This document shows positions 41,157-49,670 of a stretch of 64,000 nucleotides of DNA, one piece after another. The notes below the pieces were generated by a model. That model did no database searches. It was given only the letters and a program-made list of their open reading frames with translations, and was not told the DNA's origin. A program made the translations under genes and the position numbers. Every line of letters begins with the position of its first letter. Position 1 is the first letter of the stretch. This stretch comes from Nocardioides sp. LHD-245 (GTDB taxonomy: Bacteria > Actinomycetota > Actinomycetes > Propionibacteriales > Nocardioidaceae): positions 186,001 through 250,000 of the forward strand of contig NZ_JAVFWN010000010.1 of the NCBI RefSeq assembly GCF_030929495.1, given 5' to 3'.

Positions 41157-42074
41157 ATGCTGTCGCTGCACCAGCTGACCTGCTTCCTGGCCACCTACGA
41201 GCACCGGTCGCTGACCCGGGCTGCCGAGGAGCTGGGCTACGCGCAGCCGTCGGTGTCGGAGCAGGTGCGCACCCTGGAGAGGCACCTCGGCGTACCGCTC
41301 TTCCGGCGGGTCGGGCGCGGGGTGGTGCCGACGACCGCGGCGGACACCTTCCGGCCGCACGCGGAGAGGGTGCTCGCGGCGGCCGACGAGGCGCAGAGCG
41401 CGGTGGCGAGCATCCGGTCGTTCGAGACGGGGACGATCCGGTTCGGGATGTTCGGCGTCGCCCGGCTGTACGGCGGAGCGGGCCTGGTCGCCGACGTGCT
41501 CGAGCGCTATCCCGGCGTCCGGGTCGAGCTGGTGGGCCGGCACTCGATGGACGTGCAGGAGAACCTGCGGCGCGGGCACCTGGAGGCGGCGATGATCGCT
41601 GTGGCCGGGCTGTCCAGCGAGGGCATGGCGATCACGCCGATCGCCCGCGACGAGCTCGTCTACGTCTCCGCCGACCCCACCCGCCTGACGTCACCGATGA
41701 CGGCGAAGCGGCTCGCCGAGGCGCCGCTGGTCATGGCGGAGAGCACCTACCGCGACTCCGACTCGGCGCGGATCGTGCTGCGTCGGATGCTGCACGAGGC
41801 CGGCTACAACCCCGGCACCCGGATCGAGGTCGAGGACGTCGAGACCGCGGTCGAGCTGGTCGGGCGCGGCCTGGCCGACACGGTGACCAACAAGGGCGCG
41901 GCGGTGCAGCTGCTCCCCCGGCTGGCGCCGGACGCCGGGTGGGTGTCACTGCGCCCGCGGCTCTACGACACCTTGGCCATCGTGCACCGGGCGGGCGCGA
42001 CCCTCTCGCCGGCGGCCCGGCTGATGATCGAGCTCGCCACCCAGCGGATCCAGGCGATCATCGAGCCGGTCTGA
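41157..42074 (+). CDS. LysR-family transcriptional regulator
   Basis: 305 aa. The winged helix reads LHQLTCFLATYEHRSLTRAA then EELGYAQPSVSEQVRTLE, and the linker and effector domains follow (TIRFGMFGVARLYGGAGLVA; final strand VSLRPRLYDTLAIVHR). This is a normal, intact LysR protein. AAGGGA lies 7 bases before the ATG. The next gene on the plus strand is far away, so its target may be its own promoter, the small zinc-ribbon gene or a distant gene. The CCCTAGGG repeats upstream are likely binding sites. Confidence 0.9.
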   Translation: MLSLHQLTCFLATYEHRSLTRAAEELGYAQPSVSEQVRTLERHLGVPLFRRVGRGVVPTTAADTFRPHAERVLAAADEAQSAVASIRSFETGTIRFGMFGVARLYGGAGLVADVLERYPGVRVELVGRHSMDVQENLRRGHLEAAMIAVAGLSSEGMAITPIARDELVYVSADPTRLTSPMTAKRLAEAPLVMAESTYRDSDSARIVLRRMLHEAGYNPGTRIEVEDVETAVELVGRGLADTVTNKGAAVQLLPRLAPDAGWVSLRPRLYDTLAIVHRAGATLSPAARLMIELATQRIQAIIEPV

Positions 42075-42092
42075 CCCGCCCGAGGACCCGGG

Positions 42093-43649
42093 TCAGCAGG
42101 TCAGCCCGTCCTCGGGCACGGTGCCGTCGATGAGGTACCCGTGCACGGCGTCGTCGATGCAGCTGTTCCCCTTGTTGTACGCCGTGTGCCCGTCGCCCTC
42201 GCGGCTGACGAGGACGCCCGACTCGAGCTGGTCGGCCATCGCCACCGCCTCCTCGTACGGCGTTGCGGGGTCGCGCGTCGTACCGAGGACCACGATCGGC
42301 GCGGCGCCCGAGCCGTCGATCTGCAGGTCCGGCTCGTCGGTGGAGGTGAAGGGGATCCCGTCGCACGCGGTGAGGCCCCACGCGAAGACGTCGCCGAACG
42401 TGGGCGAGGCCTTCTCGAAGTCGGCGAAGTGGGCGGGCACCTCGTCGGCGGTGATCGACCAGGGGTCGTCGAGGCAGTTGATGACCGAGATCGCCTCGAG
42501 GCTGTTGTCGGTGTAGGTGCGCTTCTCCCGCGAGCCGTAGAAGTCGGCGAGCACCAGCAGCGTCGAGCCGTCGCCGTCGAGCGCCTGCTGCAGGCCCTGG
42601 TCGAGGAAGCTCCAGTTGTCCTCGCTGTAGAGCGGCAGGATCAGGCCGTAGAACGCCAGCCCGACGGTCAGCTCGCGGTCCTCACCGTCGCTGGTCGGCA
42701 GCGGCTTCTCGTCGATGCTCGCGAGCAGGTCCTTGATCGTCTTCAGGCCGGCGTCGACGCTGTCGCCGAGGAAGCAGTCGCCGTCGTCGACGCAGTTCTG
42801 GAGGTAGGAGCGCAGCGCGGTCTCGAAGCCCTTCGCCTGGCTCAGCGCGCCGTCGCGGGCCGACAGCGACGGGTCGACCGCGCCGTCGAGCGCCATCCGG
42901 CCGACCTTGTCGGGGAACAGCTCGGCGTACGTCGCGCCGAGGCGGGTGCCGTAGGAGAAGCCGAAGTAGTCGAGCGTGTCCTCGCCGAGCGCGGAGCGCA
43001 GGACGTCCATGTCACGCGCGGCCTCGACCGTGCTGACGTGGCCCCCGACCGCCCCGGAGCGGGCCGCGCAGCCGGTCCAGAACTGCACGGAGTTCTCCTT
43101 CGACTGCTCGACCTCCTCCGGGGTGTCCGGGTCGGGGTCGGCGGCGACGTACGCGTCGAGGGCCTCGTCGGTCAGGCAGTCGACGGGCGCGGAGTCACCG
43201 GTGCCGCGCGGATCGAAGCCGACGATGTCGTACGCCGCCCGCAGCTCGTCGGCGAAGTAGAGCTCCGCGTCGGTGACGGTGTCGGTGCCCGGCGCGCCGG
43301 GACCGCCCGGGTTGACGACCAGCGAGCCGATCCGGTCACCGGTGGCCCGGGTGCGCTCGACCGCGAGCTGGAGCGAGCCGTCACCCGGGTTCTGGTAGTC
43401 GATGGGGACGTCGACGGTGCCGCACTCGTTCTGCTCGCACCGGGTCCAGGCGATCTCCTGGTCGTAGAAGTCCTCCAGGACGCGGCCGTCCGGCCCCTTG
43501 GTCGTCCCGGACGGCCCGGCCTTCACGCCGGAGCCGGGCGCGTCGTCGTCCCCCGAGTCGCTCAGCAGGGCGACGCCGACACCGACCGCCCCTGCCACCA
43601 CCAACGCCCACACGGTGACGACCGCGACGATCAGGGTCCGCTTGCTCAC
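42093..43649 (-). CDS. secreted alpha/beta-hydrolase, tripeptidyl-aminopeptidase (TAP) type
   Basis: 518 aa. An N-terminal signal-anchor helix (LIVAVVTVWALVVAGAVGVG) without lipobox is followed by an acidic linker. The hydrolase core has the oxyanion block LVVNPGGPGAPGTD, DIVGFDPRGTGDSAP and nucleophile motif GFSYG with Ser232; the C-terminal TAP-like domain contains VLGTTRDPATPYEEA (Asp) and the His in SREGDGHTAYN, then SCIDDAV. TAP enzymes release N-terminal tripeptides outside the cell. It lies 52 bases downstream of holB, a position also occupied by a TAP-type gene in other actinobacteria as far as I recall. GAGGAG precedes the GTG start. Confidence 0.9.
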   Translation of the reverse strand: MSKRTLIVAVVTVWALVVAGAVGVGVALLSDSGDDDAPGSGVKAGPSGTTKGPDGRVLEDFYDQEIAWTRCEQNECGTVDVPIDYQNPGDGSLQLAVERTRATGDRIGSLVVNPGGPGAPGTDTVTDAELYFADELRAAYDIVGFDPRGTGDSAPVDCLTDEALDAYVAADPDPDTPEEVEQSKENSVQFWTGCAARSGAVGGHVSTVEAARDMDVLRSALGEDTLDYFGFSYGTRLGATYAELFPDKVGRMALDGAVDPSLSARDGALSQAKGFETALRSYLQNCVDDGDCFLGDSVDAGLKTIKDLLASIDEKPLPTSDGEDRELTVGLAFYGLILPLYSEDNWSFLDQGLQQALDGDGSTLLVLADFYGSREKRTYTDNSLEAISVINCLDDPWSITADEVPAHFADFEKASPTFGDVFAWGLTACDGIPFTSTDEPDLQIDGSGAAPIVVLGTTRDPATPYEEAVAMADQLESGVLVSREGDGHTAYNKGNSCIDDAVHGYLIDGTVPEDGLTC

Positions 43650-43701
43650 GCATTGCTCCTCATGATGTGGGGGTCATGTCGGCCAGGTCATGCTGTCGGC
43701 A

Positions 43702-44853
43702 TCACCGTTGTGGTGCCTTCAATGCCACCATCATCGACTCCAGGGCCAAAGCCACCGGCACGTTGAACTCCAGCATCTGCTCGCGCGCGGCGAAGATCCA
43801 GCCGATCCGGCGCAGGTTGAGCTCGGGTGTGGAGGTCTCGACGATGGCCTCCACCTGGTCACGGATCTCCTCGTTGACCAGCGCCCCGGGCGCGCCGCTG
43901 GCGAGCGCGATGGCGTCGCGGTAGACCGACATCAGGTCGGTCAGGCCGCGGTCGACGACGTCGAGGTGGCGCCGCTTGGCACGGGTCCGCTGGCCCTTCT
44001 CGAGCGCGGCCAGCGCAGGGGCGTACTCCCGCGGGCGCCGACCCCGCTCGACCACGCCGTACGCCGCGTCGAGGTCGGTCTTCTCGCGGGCGTCGAGCTC
44101 GGCGGTGATCGCGTCGGCCTCGTCCTTCGCGGTCGAGGCGAGCCGGGTGGCGGCGTCCATGCACCGGCCGAGCGAGGTCAGCCGCGCCGGCATCGACACG
44201 ACCTCCTGCCGCCGGGTGCGCACCGCCTCGTCGAACGCGAGGGCGCGGGCCCGGCCGATGTGGCCCTGGCTGGCCCGGGCGGCGTACGACGCCAGCGGCT
44301 CCGCGACGCCGCGCGCGACCAGGAAGCCGGCGACCCCCTCGGCCGTCGGAGTCGAGAGCGTGACCAGTCGGCAGCGGGAGCGGATCGTGGGCAGCACGTC
44401 CTCGACGGTGGGCGCGCAGAGCATCCACAGGGTGCGGCCGTTGGGCTCCTCGATCGCCTTGAGGAGCGCGTTGCAGGCCTGCTCGGTGAGCCGGTCGGCG
44501 TCCTCGACGATGAGGATCTGCCAGCGATCGCCCATCGGGCTCAGCGACGCGCGGCGGACCAGGTCGCGGACCTCGTCGACGCCGATGGAGAGCTTCTCGG
44601 TGCGCACCACCGACACGTCGGCGTGCGAGCCGGCGAGCACCGTGTGGCAGGCGTGGCAGCCGTCGGGGCAGTCGGGCCCGGACCCGCCCTGGGGGCACTG
44701 GAGCGCCGCGGCGAACGCGATCGCGGCGTTGGAGCGGCCCGAGCCCGGTGGGCCGGTGAACAACCACGCGTGGGTCATGCCCTGCCCCGCGACCGCCTGC
44801 TGGAGCGCGGTGACGACGGCACGCTGGCCCACGAGGGTGTCCCAGACGGTCAC
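43702..44853 (-). CDS. holB: DNA polymerase III subunit delta'
   Basis: 383 aa from a GTG at 44853 that overlaps the tmk stop (GTGA). Delta' is part of the clamp loader of the replicative polymerase. The AAA+ region has P-loop GPPGSGRS (residues 34-41, with the lysine replaced by Arg as is usual in non-hydrolysing delta'), a four-Cys zinc module at Cys53, 62, 66 and 69, and the sensor region LLKAIEEPNGRTLWMLCAP with a following SRC (IRSRCRL). The C-terminal helical domain fits the family. Translation is coupled to tmk. Confidence 0.95.
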   Translation of the reverse strand: MTVWDTLVGQRAVVTALQQAVAGQGMTHAWLFTGPPGSGRSNAAIAFAAALQCPQGGSGPDCPDGCHACHTVLAGSHADVSVVRTEKLSIGVDEVRDLVRRASLSPMGDRWQILIVEDADRLTEQACNALLKAIEEPNGRTLWMLCAPTVEDVLPTIRSRCRLVTLSTPTAEGVAGFLVARGVAEPLASYAARASQGHIGRARALAFDEAVRTRRQEVVSMPARLTSLGRCMDAATRLASTAKDEADAITAELDAREKTDLDAAYGVVERGRRPREYAPALAALEKGQRTRAKRRHLDVVDRGLTDLMSVYRDAIALASGAPGALVNEEIRDQVEAIVETSTPELNLRRIGWIFAAREQMLEFNVPVALALESMMVALKAPQR

Positions 44854-45524
44854 GGCGCACTCCTGGTCGCCTGGCCGAGCAGCGGCTCGATCCGGGCGGC
44901 GATCTCGGCCGCGATCTCCTCGATCGGCGCCCGCGCGTCGATCACGGCGTAGTGCTCGGGGTTGCGGCCCGCGAGCTCCAGGAACGACCCCCGGACCCGC
45001 TGATGGAACTCCAGGCCCTCGCCCTCGATCCGGTCGCGGCCCTCGAACCGGCCCAGCCCTGCCTCGGGCTCCAGGTCGAGCACGATCGTCAGGTGTGGGC
45101 GCAGATCGCCGGTCGCCCACCGCGAGACGTCCTCGAGCTCGTCGCGGTCGAGCGCGCGGCCGGCGCCCTGGTAGGCGAGGGTCGAGTCGACGTACCGGTC
45201 GGTGATGACCACCTCGCCCCGCGCGAGGGCCGGGCGCACCAGGGTCTCGATGTGCTCGGCCTTGTCGGCGAGGTAGAGCAGGAACTCGGTCTTGTGGGCG
45301 AGCTCGCCGGTCTCGGGGCTGAGCACGATCCGGCGCAGGTCCTTGCCGACCGGGGTGTCGCCGGGCTCGTGGGTGAGGCGCACGGCGTAGCCCCGCCCGG
45401 TCAGCCGGTCGTGGAGCAGCCTCGACTGGGTCGACTTGCCGCCGCCCTCGCCGCCCTCGAAGCAGACGAAGACACCGGTGTCGGCGTACTGGCCCGGCCA
45501 GTGGCGGCTCGCGGAGGAGGTCAC
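44850..45524 (-). CDS. tmk: thymidylate kinase
   Basis: 224 aa. Phosphorylates dTMP to dTDP. P-loop FEGGEGGGKST at residues 22-32, DR motif VVITDRYVDSTLAYQGAGR, and a lid region with RDRIEGEGLEFHQRV, all standard. The GTG start at 45524 has no ribosome-binding site but a TAGGTT box exactly 6 bases upstream, hence probably leaderless. It is the first gene of tmk-holB and is followed by the TAP-type peptidase gene. Confidence 0.96.
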   Translation of the reverse strand: MTSSASRHWPGQYADTGVFVCFEGGEGGGKSTQSRLLHDRLTGRGYAVRLTHEPGDTPVGKDLRRIVLSPETGELAHKTEFLLYLADKAEHIETLVRPALARGEVVITDRYVDSTLAYQGAGRALDRDELEDVSRWATGDLRPHLTIVLDLEPEAGLGRFEGRDRIEGEGLEFHQRVRGSFLELAGRNPEHYAVIDARAPIEEIAAEIAARIEPLLGQATRSAP

Positions 45525-45530
45525 GAGGTG

Positions 45531-45536
45531 AACCTA
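45531..45536 (-). promoter_or_regulatory. -10 box, leaderless tmk
   Basis: TAGGTT on the minus strand, exactly 6 bases before the GTG at 45524. Confidence 0.5.
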
Positions 45537-45605
45537 CGAGACGGGAGCGACACCTGCCACGGGCGGGGGCCGGGGCACCCCGCTCGACGTACCCTTCCGA
45601 GTGTC

Positions 45606-46613
45606 ATGAGGACCCGGGTCGCCATCGTCGTCGCCCTGCTGCTGGCGGCCGCCGTCGTCGCCTGGTGGCTGCTGCGCGACGACCCCACGGACCACCGGCT
45701 CACCCGGCCCGAGGACCTGTCCGCCGCGACCCGGGCGATCGCCGAGGCGGTGCCGGACGCCCTGCGGGAGTCGGGCACGCCGGGCGCGGAGGTCGCCGTG
45801 ACCGAGGACGGCGAGGTCGCGTGGAGCCAGGGCTTCGGCGTGGACCGTACGACGGTCCTCCAGGCCGGCTCGATCTCCAAGTCCGTCGCCGCGGCCGCCG
45901 TGCTGACGCTCGCCGAGGAGGGGCTGGTCGACCTCGACACCCCCGTGACGGCGTACCTCCGCACCTGGTCGCTGCCCGGCGACTTCCCCGACCCCGACGC
46001 GGTGACCCTGCGCCGGCTGCTGTCCCACACCGCCGGCATCGGCACGCCCGGCTACCTCGGCCGGCCCGCCGCCCGGCCGCTGCCGACGACCGCGCAGGCC
46101 CTCGACGGGATCTGGCAGTCCGAGGAGGTGGACGCGTACGCCTACTCCGGCGGGGGCTTCACGATCGCCCAGGAGGTCGTCGAGGAGGTCACCGGCGAGC
46201 CCTTCGCCGAGACCGTCGGGCGCACGGTGCTGGCGCCGCTGGGCATGACGAGCAGCGGCTACGCCTGCACCCAGGGCGGCCCCGAGGCCGGCGCCGGCTA
46301 CCGGTACGCCGAGGCCGCCGCCGCGGGTCTGTGCACGACCGCCGACGACCTGGCCCGGTTCGCGGCCTGGCTCGGGTCGGACGACCCGCGGGCGGTCGCG
46401 ATGCGCGCACCCGCCGCCGGAACCGGCGAGCACTACGGCCTCGGCACCGAGATCGACGGCGACACCGTCGGCCACCTCGGCGTCAACCGCGGCTTCCACG
46501 CCGAGCTGCGGGTCGACCCGGCGGCCGGGGTCGGCCTCGTCGTACTGACGAACGGCGACCGGGGCGGCGAGGTGGTCGACGCGGTGTTCCGCGCCTGGCA
46601 CGACGCCGGCTGA
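45606..46613 (+). CDS. beta-lactamase-family serine hydrolase, membrane anchored
   Basis: 335 aa from the ATG at 45606. An N-terminal hydrophobic anchor (VAIVVALLLAAAVVAWWLL) precedes a class C beta-lactamase / D-peptidase-type domain: SxxK motif SISK with Ser89 and Lys92, the tyrosine motif YSG in DAYAYSGGGF, and HLGVNRG as the third (HxG) motif. LLSHTAGIGTPGYL is the usual conserved segment. It acts outside the cytoplasm, on D-amino acid peptides or esters; antibiotic resistance cannot be claimed. Divergent from tmk, convergent with topA. Confidence 0.88.
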   Translation: MRTRVAIVVALLLAAAVVAWWLLRDDPTDHRLTRPEDLSAATRAIAEAVPDALRESGTPGAEVAVTEDGEVAWSQGFGVDRTTVLQAGSISKSVAAAAVLTLAEEGLVDLDTPVTAYLRTWSLPGDFPDPDAVTLRRLLSHTAGIGTPGYLGRPAARPLPTTAQALDGIWQSEEVDAYAYSGGGFTIAQEVVEEVTGEPFAETVGRTVLAPLGMTSSGYACTQGGPEAGAGYRYAEAAAAGLCTTADDLARFAAWLGSDDPRAVAMRAPAAGTGEHYGLGTEIDGDTVGHLGVNRGFHAELRVDPAAGVGLVVLTNGDRGGEVVDAVFRAWHDAG

Positions 46614-46649
46614 CCCCACCTGTCGGGCGATTCCTGCAACCCCCGCGAC

Positions 46650-49358
46650 TCAGGACTTCTTGGCGGCCTTCTTCGCGGCAGTCTTCTTCGCCGTCGTCTT
46701 CTTGGCAGCGCTCTTCTTCGCGGAAGTCTTCTTGGCGGCGGTCTTCTTCGCACCCCGCTTGGTGGCCTTCTTGGCCGGACCCCGCTCGCGGCGCTCGGCG
46801 AGCAGCTCGGCGGCGCGCTCGAGGGTGATCGACTCGACCGAGTCGTCCTTGCGCAGGGTCGCGTTGTACTCGCCGTCGGTGACGTACTCCCCGAACCGGC
46901 CGGCCTTCACGACCACCGGCTGCCCGGAGACCGGGTCGTTGCCCAGCTCCTTGAGCGGCGGCGCCGCGGCGGCGCGGCCGCGCTGCTTGGGCTGGCTGTA
47001 GATCTTCAGCGCCTCGTCGAGGGTGATCCCGAAGATCTGGTCCTCGCTGGTGAGCGAGCGGGAGTCGGTGCCCTTCTTGAGGTACGGGCCGTAGCGGCCG
47101 TTCTGGGCGGTGATCTCCTCGCCGTCCTCGCCGGCGCCGACCACCCGCGGCAGCTCGAGCAGCTTCATGGCCTCGTCGAGGGTGATCGTGTCGAGGGACA
47201 TCGACTTGAACAGCGAGCCGGTGCGTGGCCGGTCCTTCTTCGGTGCGTCCTCGGGGAGCACCTCCGTGACGTACGGGCCGAACCGGCCGTTCTTGGCGAC
47301 GATCTGCAGACCGGTCTCCGGATGGACACCGAGGTCGATCTCCTCGCCGGACGGGTTGGCGAGCAGCTCCTTGGCCTTCTCGAGGGTCAGCTCGTCGGGC
47401 GGCAGGTCGTCGGGCACGTTCGCCCGCTTGCCGGCCGCTGCGCCGTCGTCGCCGGGTCCCTCAAGGTAGGGGCCGTACTTGCCGACCCGCAGGTCGATCC
47501 CGTCCTCCGGGTCACCCACCGGGAAGGTCGCGAGCGCCTTGGCGTCGATGTCGCCGAGGTCGTCGACGAGCCGCTTCAGGCCGGCGAGCGTGTCGGATCC
47601 GTAGTAGAACTCGGTCAGCTCGGCGACCCGGCTCTTGTCGCCGCGGGCGATGTCGTCGAGGACGTCCTCCATGCTGGCGGTGAACTGGTAGTCGATCAGC
47701 CGGGTGAAGTGCTCGGTCAGCAGCCGGACCACGGAGAACGCGATCCAGGCCGGCACCAGGGCGGTGCCCTTCTTGTAGACGTAGCCGCGGTTGAGGATGG
47801 TCCCGATGATCGAGGCGTACGTCGAGGGGCGGCCGATCTGCCGGTCCTCGAGCTCCTTGATCAGCGTCGCCTCGGTGTAGCGCGCGGGAGGCTTGGTCTC
47901 GTGCCCGTTGGCGGACAGCGAGGCCGCGGAGACCGGGTCGCCCTCGGCCAGGTTGGGCAGCCGGGTCTCCTGGTCGTCCTTCGCGGAGTTGTCGTCGGTG
48001 CCCTCCACGTAGGCCTTCAAGAAGCCGTGGAAGGTGATCACGCGGCCGGAGGCGGAGAACACGACGTCCTCGCCGGTCGACGCCGCGCCGCCGAGCCGGA
48101 TCGTGACCGACTGGCCGACCGCGTCCTTCATCTGCGAGGCGACGGTGCGCATCCAGATCAGCTCGTAGAGCCGGAACTGGTCGCCGGTCAGGCCGGTCTG
48201 CGCGGGGGTGCGGAACGAGTCGCCCGCCGGGCGGATGGCCTCGTGCGCCTCCTGGGCGTTCTTGACCTTGCTGGCGTAGGTGCGCGGCGCGTCGGGGAGG
48301 TACTCGGCGCCGTACAGCTCCTGCACCTGGGCCCGCGCCGCGCCGATCGCGCTGCCCGACAGCGTGGTGCTGTCGGTACGCATGTAGGTGATGAAGCCGT
48401 TCTCGTAGAGCCGCTGGGCCACGCTCATCGTGACCGAGGCGCTCATGCCGAGCTTGCGGCTGGCCTCCTGCTGGAGCGTGGTGGTGCGGAACGGCGCGTA
48501 CGGCGAGCGGCGGTAGGGCTTGGCCTCGACCGACCGGACGTCGTACGCCGTGTCGGCGAGCGCGGCGACCAGGTCCTGGGCCCGGCGCTGGTCGAGGTGG
48601 ACGACGTCGGCCCTGGCCTTGAGCTGGCCGTCCTGGCCGAAGTTGGAGCCGGACGCGACGCGGGTGCCGTCGACGCTGTGGATCTTGGCGGGGAACATCC
48701 GCTGGTCGTGCTTGCTGCCGGCGTCGAAGGTGCCCTCGAGATCCCAGTAGGAGGCGACCCTGAAGGCCATCCGCTCCTTCTCGCGGTCGACCACGAGCCG
48801 GGTCGCGACCGACTGCACGCGGCCGGCGGACAGGCCGGACATCACCTTGCGCCACAGCACCGGCGAGACCTCGTAGCCGTAGAGGCGGTCGAGCAGCCGG
48901 CGGGTCTCCTGCGCCTCGACCAGGTCCATGTCGAGCTCGCGCGGGTTGGCGGCGGCCTCCTGGATGGCCGCCTTGGTGATCTCGTGGAAGACCATCCGCT
49001 TGACCGGGATGTTCTTCGGCTTCAGCTCGTCGAGGAGGTGCCAGGCGATCGCCTCGCCCTCGCGGTCCTCATCGGTGGCGAGGAAGAGCTCGTCGGCGTC
49101 CTTGAGCAGGCTCTTGAGCTTGGAGATGTGGCTCTTCTTGTCGCGGGGCACGACGTAGTAGGGCTCGAACCCGTTGTCGACGTCGATCGCGAGCCGCCCC
49201 CACGGCTTGTCCTTGATCTTCGCCGGGGTGTCGGCGGCGTTGTTGGGGAGGTCACGGATGTGGCCGATCGAGGACTCGACGACATAGCCGTCGCCGAGGT
49301 ACCCGCCGATGGTGCGGGCCTTGGCGGGCGACTCGACGATCACCAGCTTGTGGGACAC
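46650..49358 (-). CDS. topA: DNA topoisomerase I
   Basis: 902 aa from the GTG at 49358 (GGAGAAGG upstream). Relaxes negative supercoils through a 5'-phosphotyrosine intermediate. The Toprim motif ATDEDREGEAIAWHL holds Asp96, Glu97, Asp98 and Arg99; the active-site Tyr325 lies in GFITYMRTDSTTLS. No four-Cys zinc fingers are present; instead the C terminus has four topo-I repeats (e.g. GRFGPYVTEVL, GRYGPYLKKGT, GRFGEYVTDGE) and a lysine/alanine tail with repeated KKTAAKK units, as in other actinobacterial TopA. It is a long but normal member. The upstream 312-base gap is repeat-rich. Confidence 0.97.
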   Translation of the reverse strand: MSHKLVIVESPAKARTIGGYLGDGYVVESSIGHIRDLPNNAADTPAKIKDKPWGRLAIDVDNGFEPYYVVPRDKKSHISKLKSLLKDADELFLATDEDREGEAIAWHLLDELKPKNIPVKRMVFHEITKAAIQEAAANPRELDMDLVEAQETRRLLDRLYGYEVSPVLWRKVMSGLSAGRVQSVATRLVVDREKERMAFRVASYWDLEGTFDAGSKHDQRMFPAKIHSVDGTRVASGSNFGQDGQLKARADVVHLDQRRAQDLVAALADTAYDVRSVEAKPYRRSPYAPFRTTTLQQEASRKLGMSASVTMSVAQRLYENGFITYMRTDSTTLSGSAIGAARAQVQELYGAEYLPDAPRTYASKVKNAQEAHEAIRPAGDSFRTPAQTGLTGDQFRLYELIWMRTVASQMKDAVGQSVTIRLGGAASTGEDVVFSASGRVITFHGFLKAYVEGTDDNSAKDDQETRLPNLAEGDPVSAASLSANGHETKPPARYTEATLIKELEDRQIGRPSTYASIIGTILNRGYVYKKGTALVPAWIAFSVVRLLTEHFTRLIDYQFTASMEDVLDDIARGDKSRVAELTEFYYGSDTLAGLKRLVDDLGDIDAKALATFPVGDPEDGIDLRVGKYGPYLEGPGDDGAAAGKRANVPDDLPPDELTLEKAKELLANPSGEEIDLGVHPETGLQIVAKNGRFGPYVTEVLPEDAPKKDRPRTGSLFKSMSLDTITLDEAMKLLELPRVVGAGEDGEEITAQNGRYGPYLKKGTDSRSLTSEDQIFGITLDEALKIYSQPKQRGRAAAAPPLKELGNDPVSGQPVVVKAGRFGEYVTDGEYNATLRKDDSVESITLERAAELLAERRERGPAKKATKRGAKKTAAKKTSAKKSAAKKTTAKKTAAKKAAKKS

Positions 49359-49670
49359 AGGGACCTTCTCCACTACTCGTTCACTGCCTGATTCGGCGGT
49401 GTCACGGTAGCGCGTGTTGTCCAGCGAGCCCTCTCCCGGCGTCCAGAGTGGTCGTCCGTCGGGGTGAGCGAGCGGCTGTAACACGTGGTTCGCTGCACTG
49501 GGATCCTCGTTGCCGCTGTAACACGTAGTCCGCCGCTCCAGCAGCCCGTTGTCGTGTGTTCCAGCCCGTTGTCGACGTGATTTCGCGACGACTTCTGGCG
49601 AGTAGATCCGCGAACGACGTGTTACAGCGGGTCCGAGCCGCGAGCGCCCCCGCCCGTCCCGGCGGGGTGG
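49359..49670. other. gene-free, repeat-rich gap upstream of topA
   Basis: 312 bases without a convincing gene. It should contain the topA promoter near 49380-49440 on the minus strand, but no clear box stands out. The right half (49475-49628) carries three copies of a 12-mer and a 13-bp direct repeat, listed separately. Confidence 0.6.
49475..49628. repeat. triple 12-mer array (two direct, one inverted)
   Basis: GCTGTAACACGT occurs at 49475-49486 and 49515-49526 and as its reverse complement ACGTGTTACAGC at 49617-49628. The similarity extends outward: copies 1 and 3 also share GTTCGC after the core with one base different between. Between them CAGCCCGTTGTCG is repeated at 49542-49554 and 49562-49574, a 20-base period. 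The outer copies could pair into a large stem-loop. Confidence 0.8.

Noticed and set aside
45606..46613. Beta-lactamase resistance gene
   Set aside because: The SxxK and YSG motifs define the wider serine-hydrolase family, which includes peptidases and esterases; nothing indicates hydrolysis of antibiotics.
47322..49391. A 689-codon plus-strand frame opposite topA
   Set aside because: Antisense of topA, whose Toprim and tyrosine motifs are intact.
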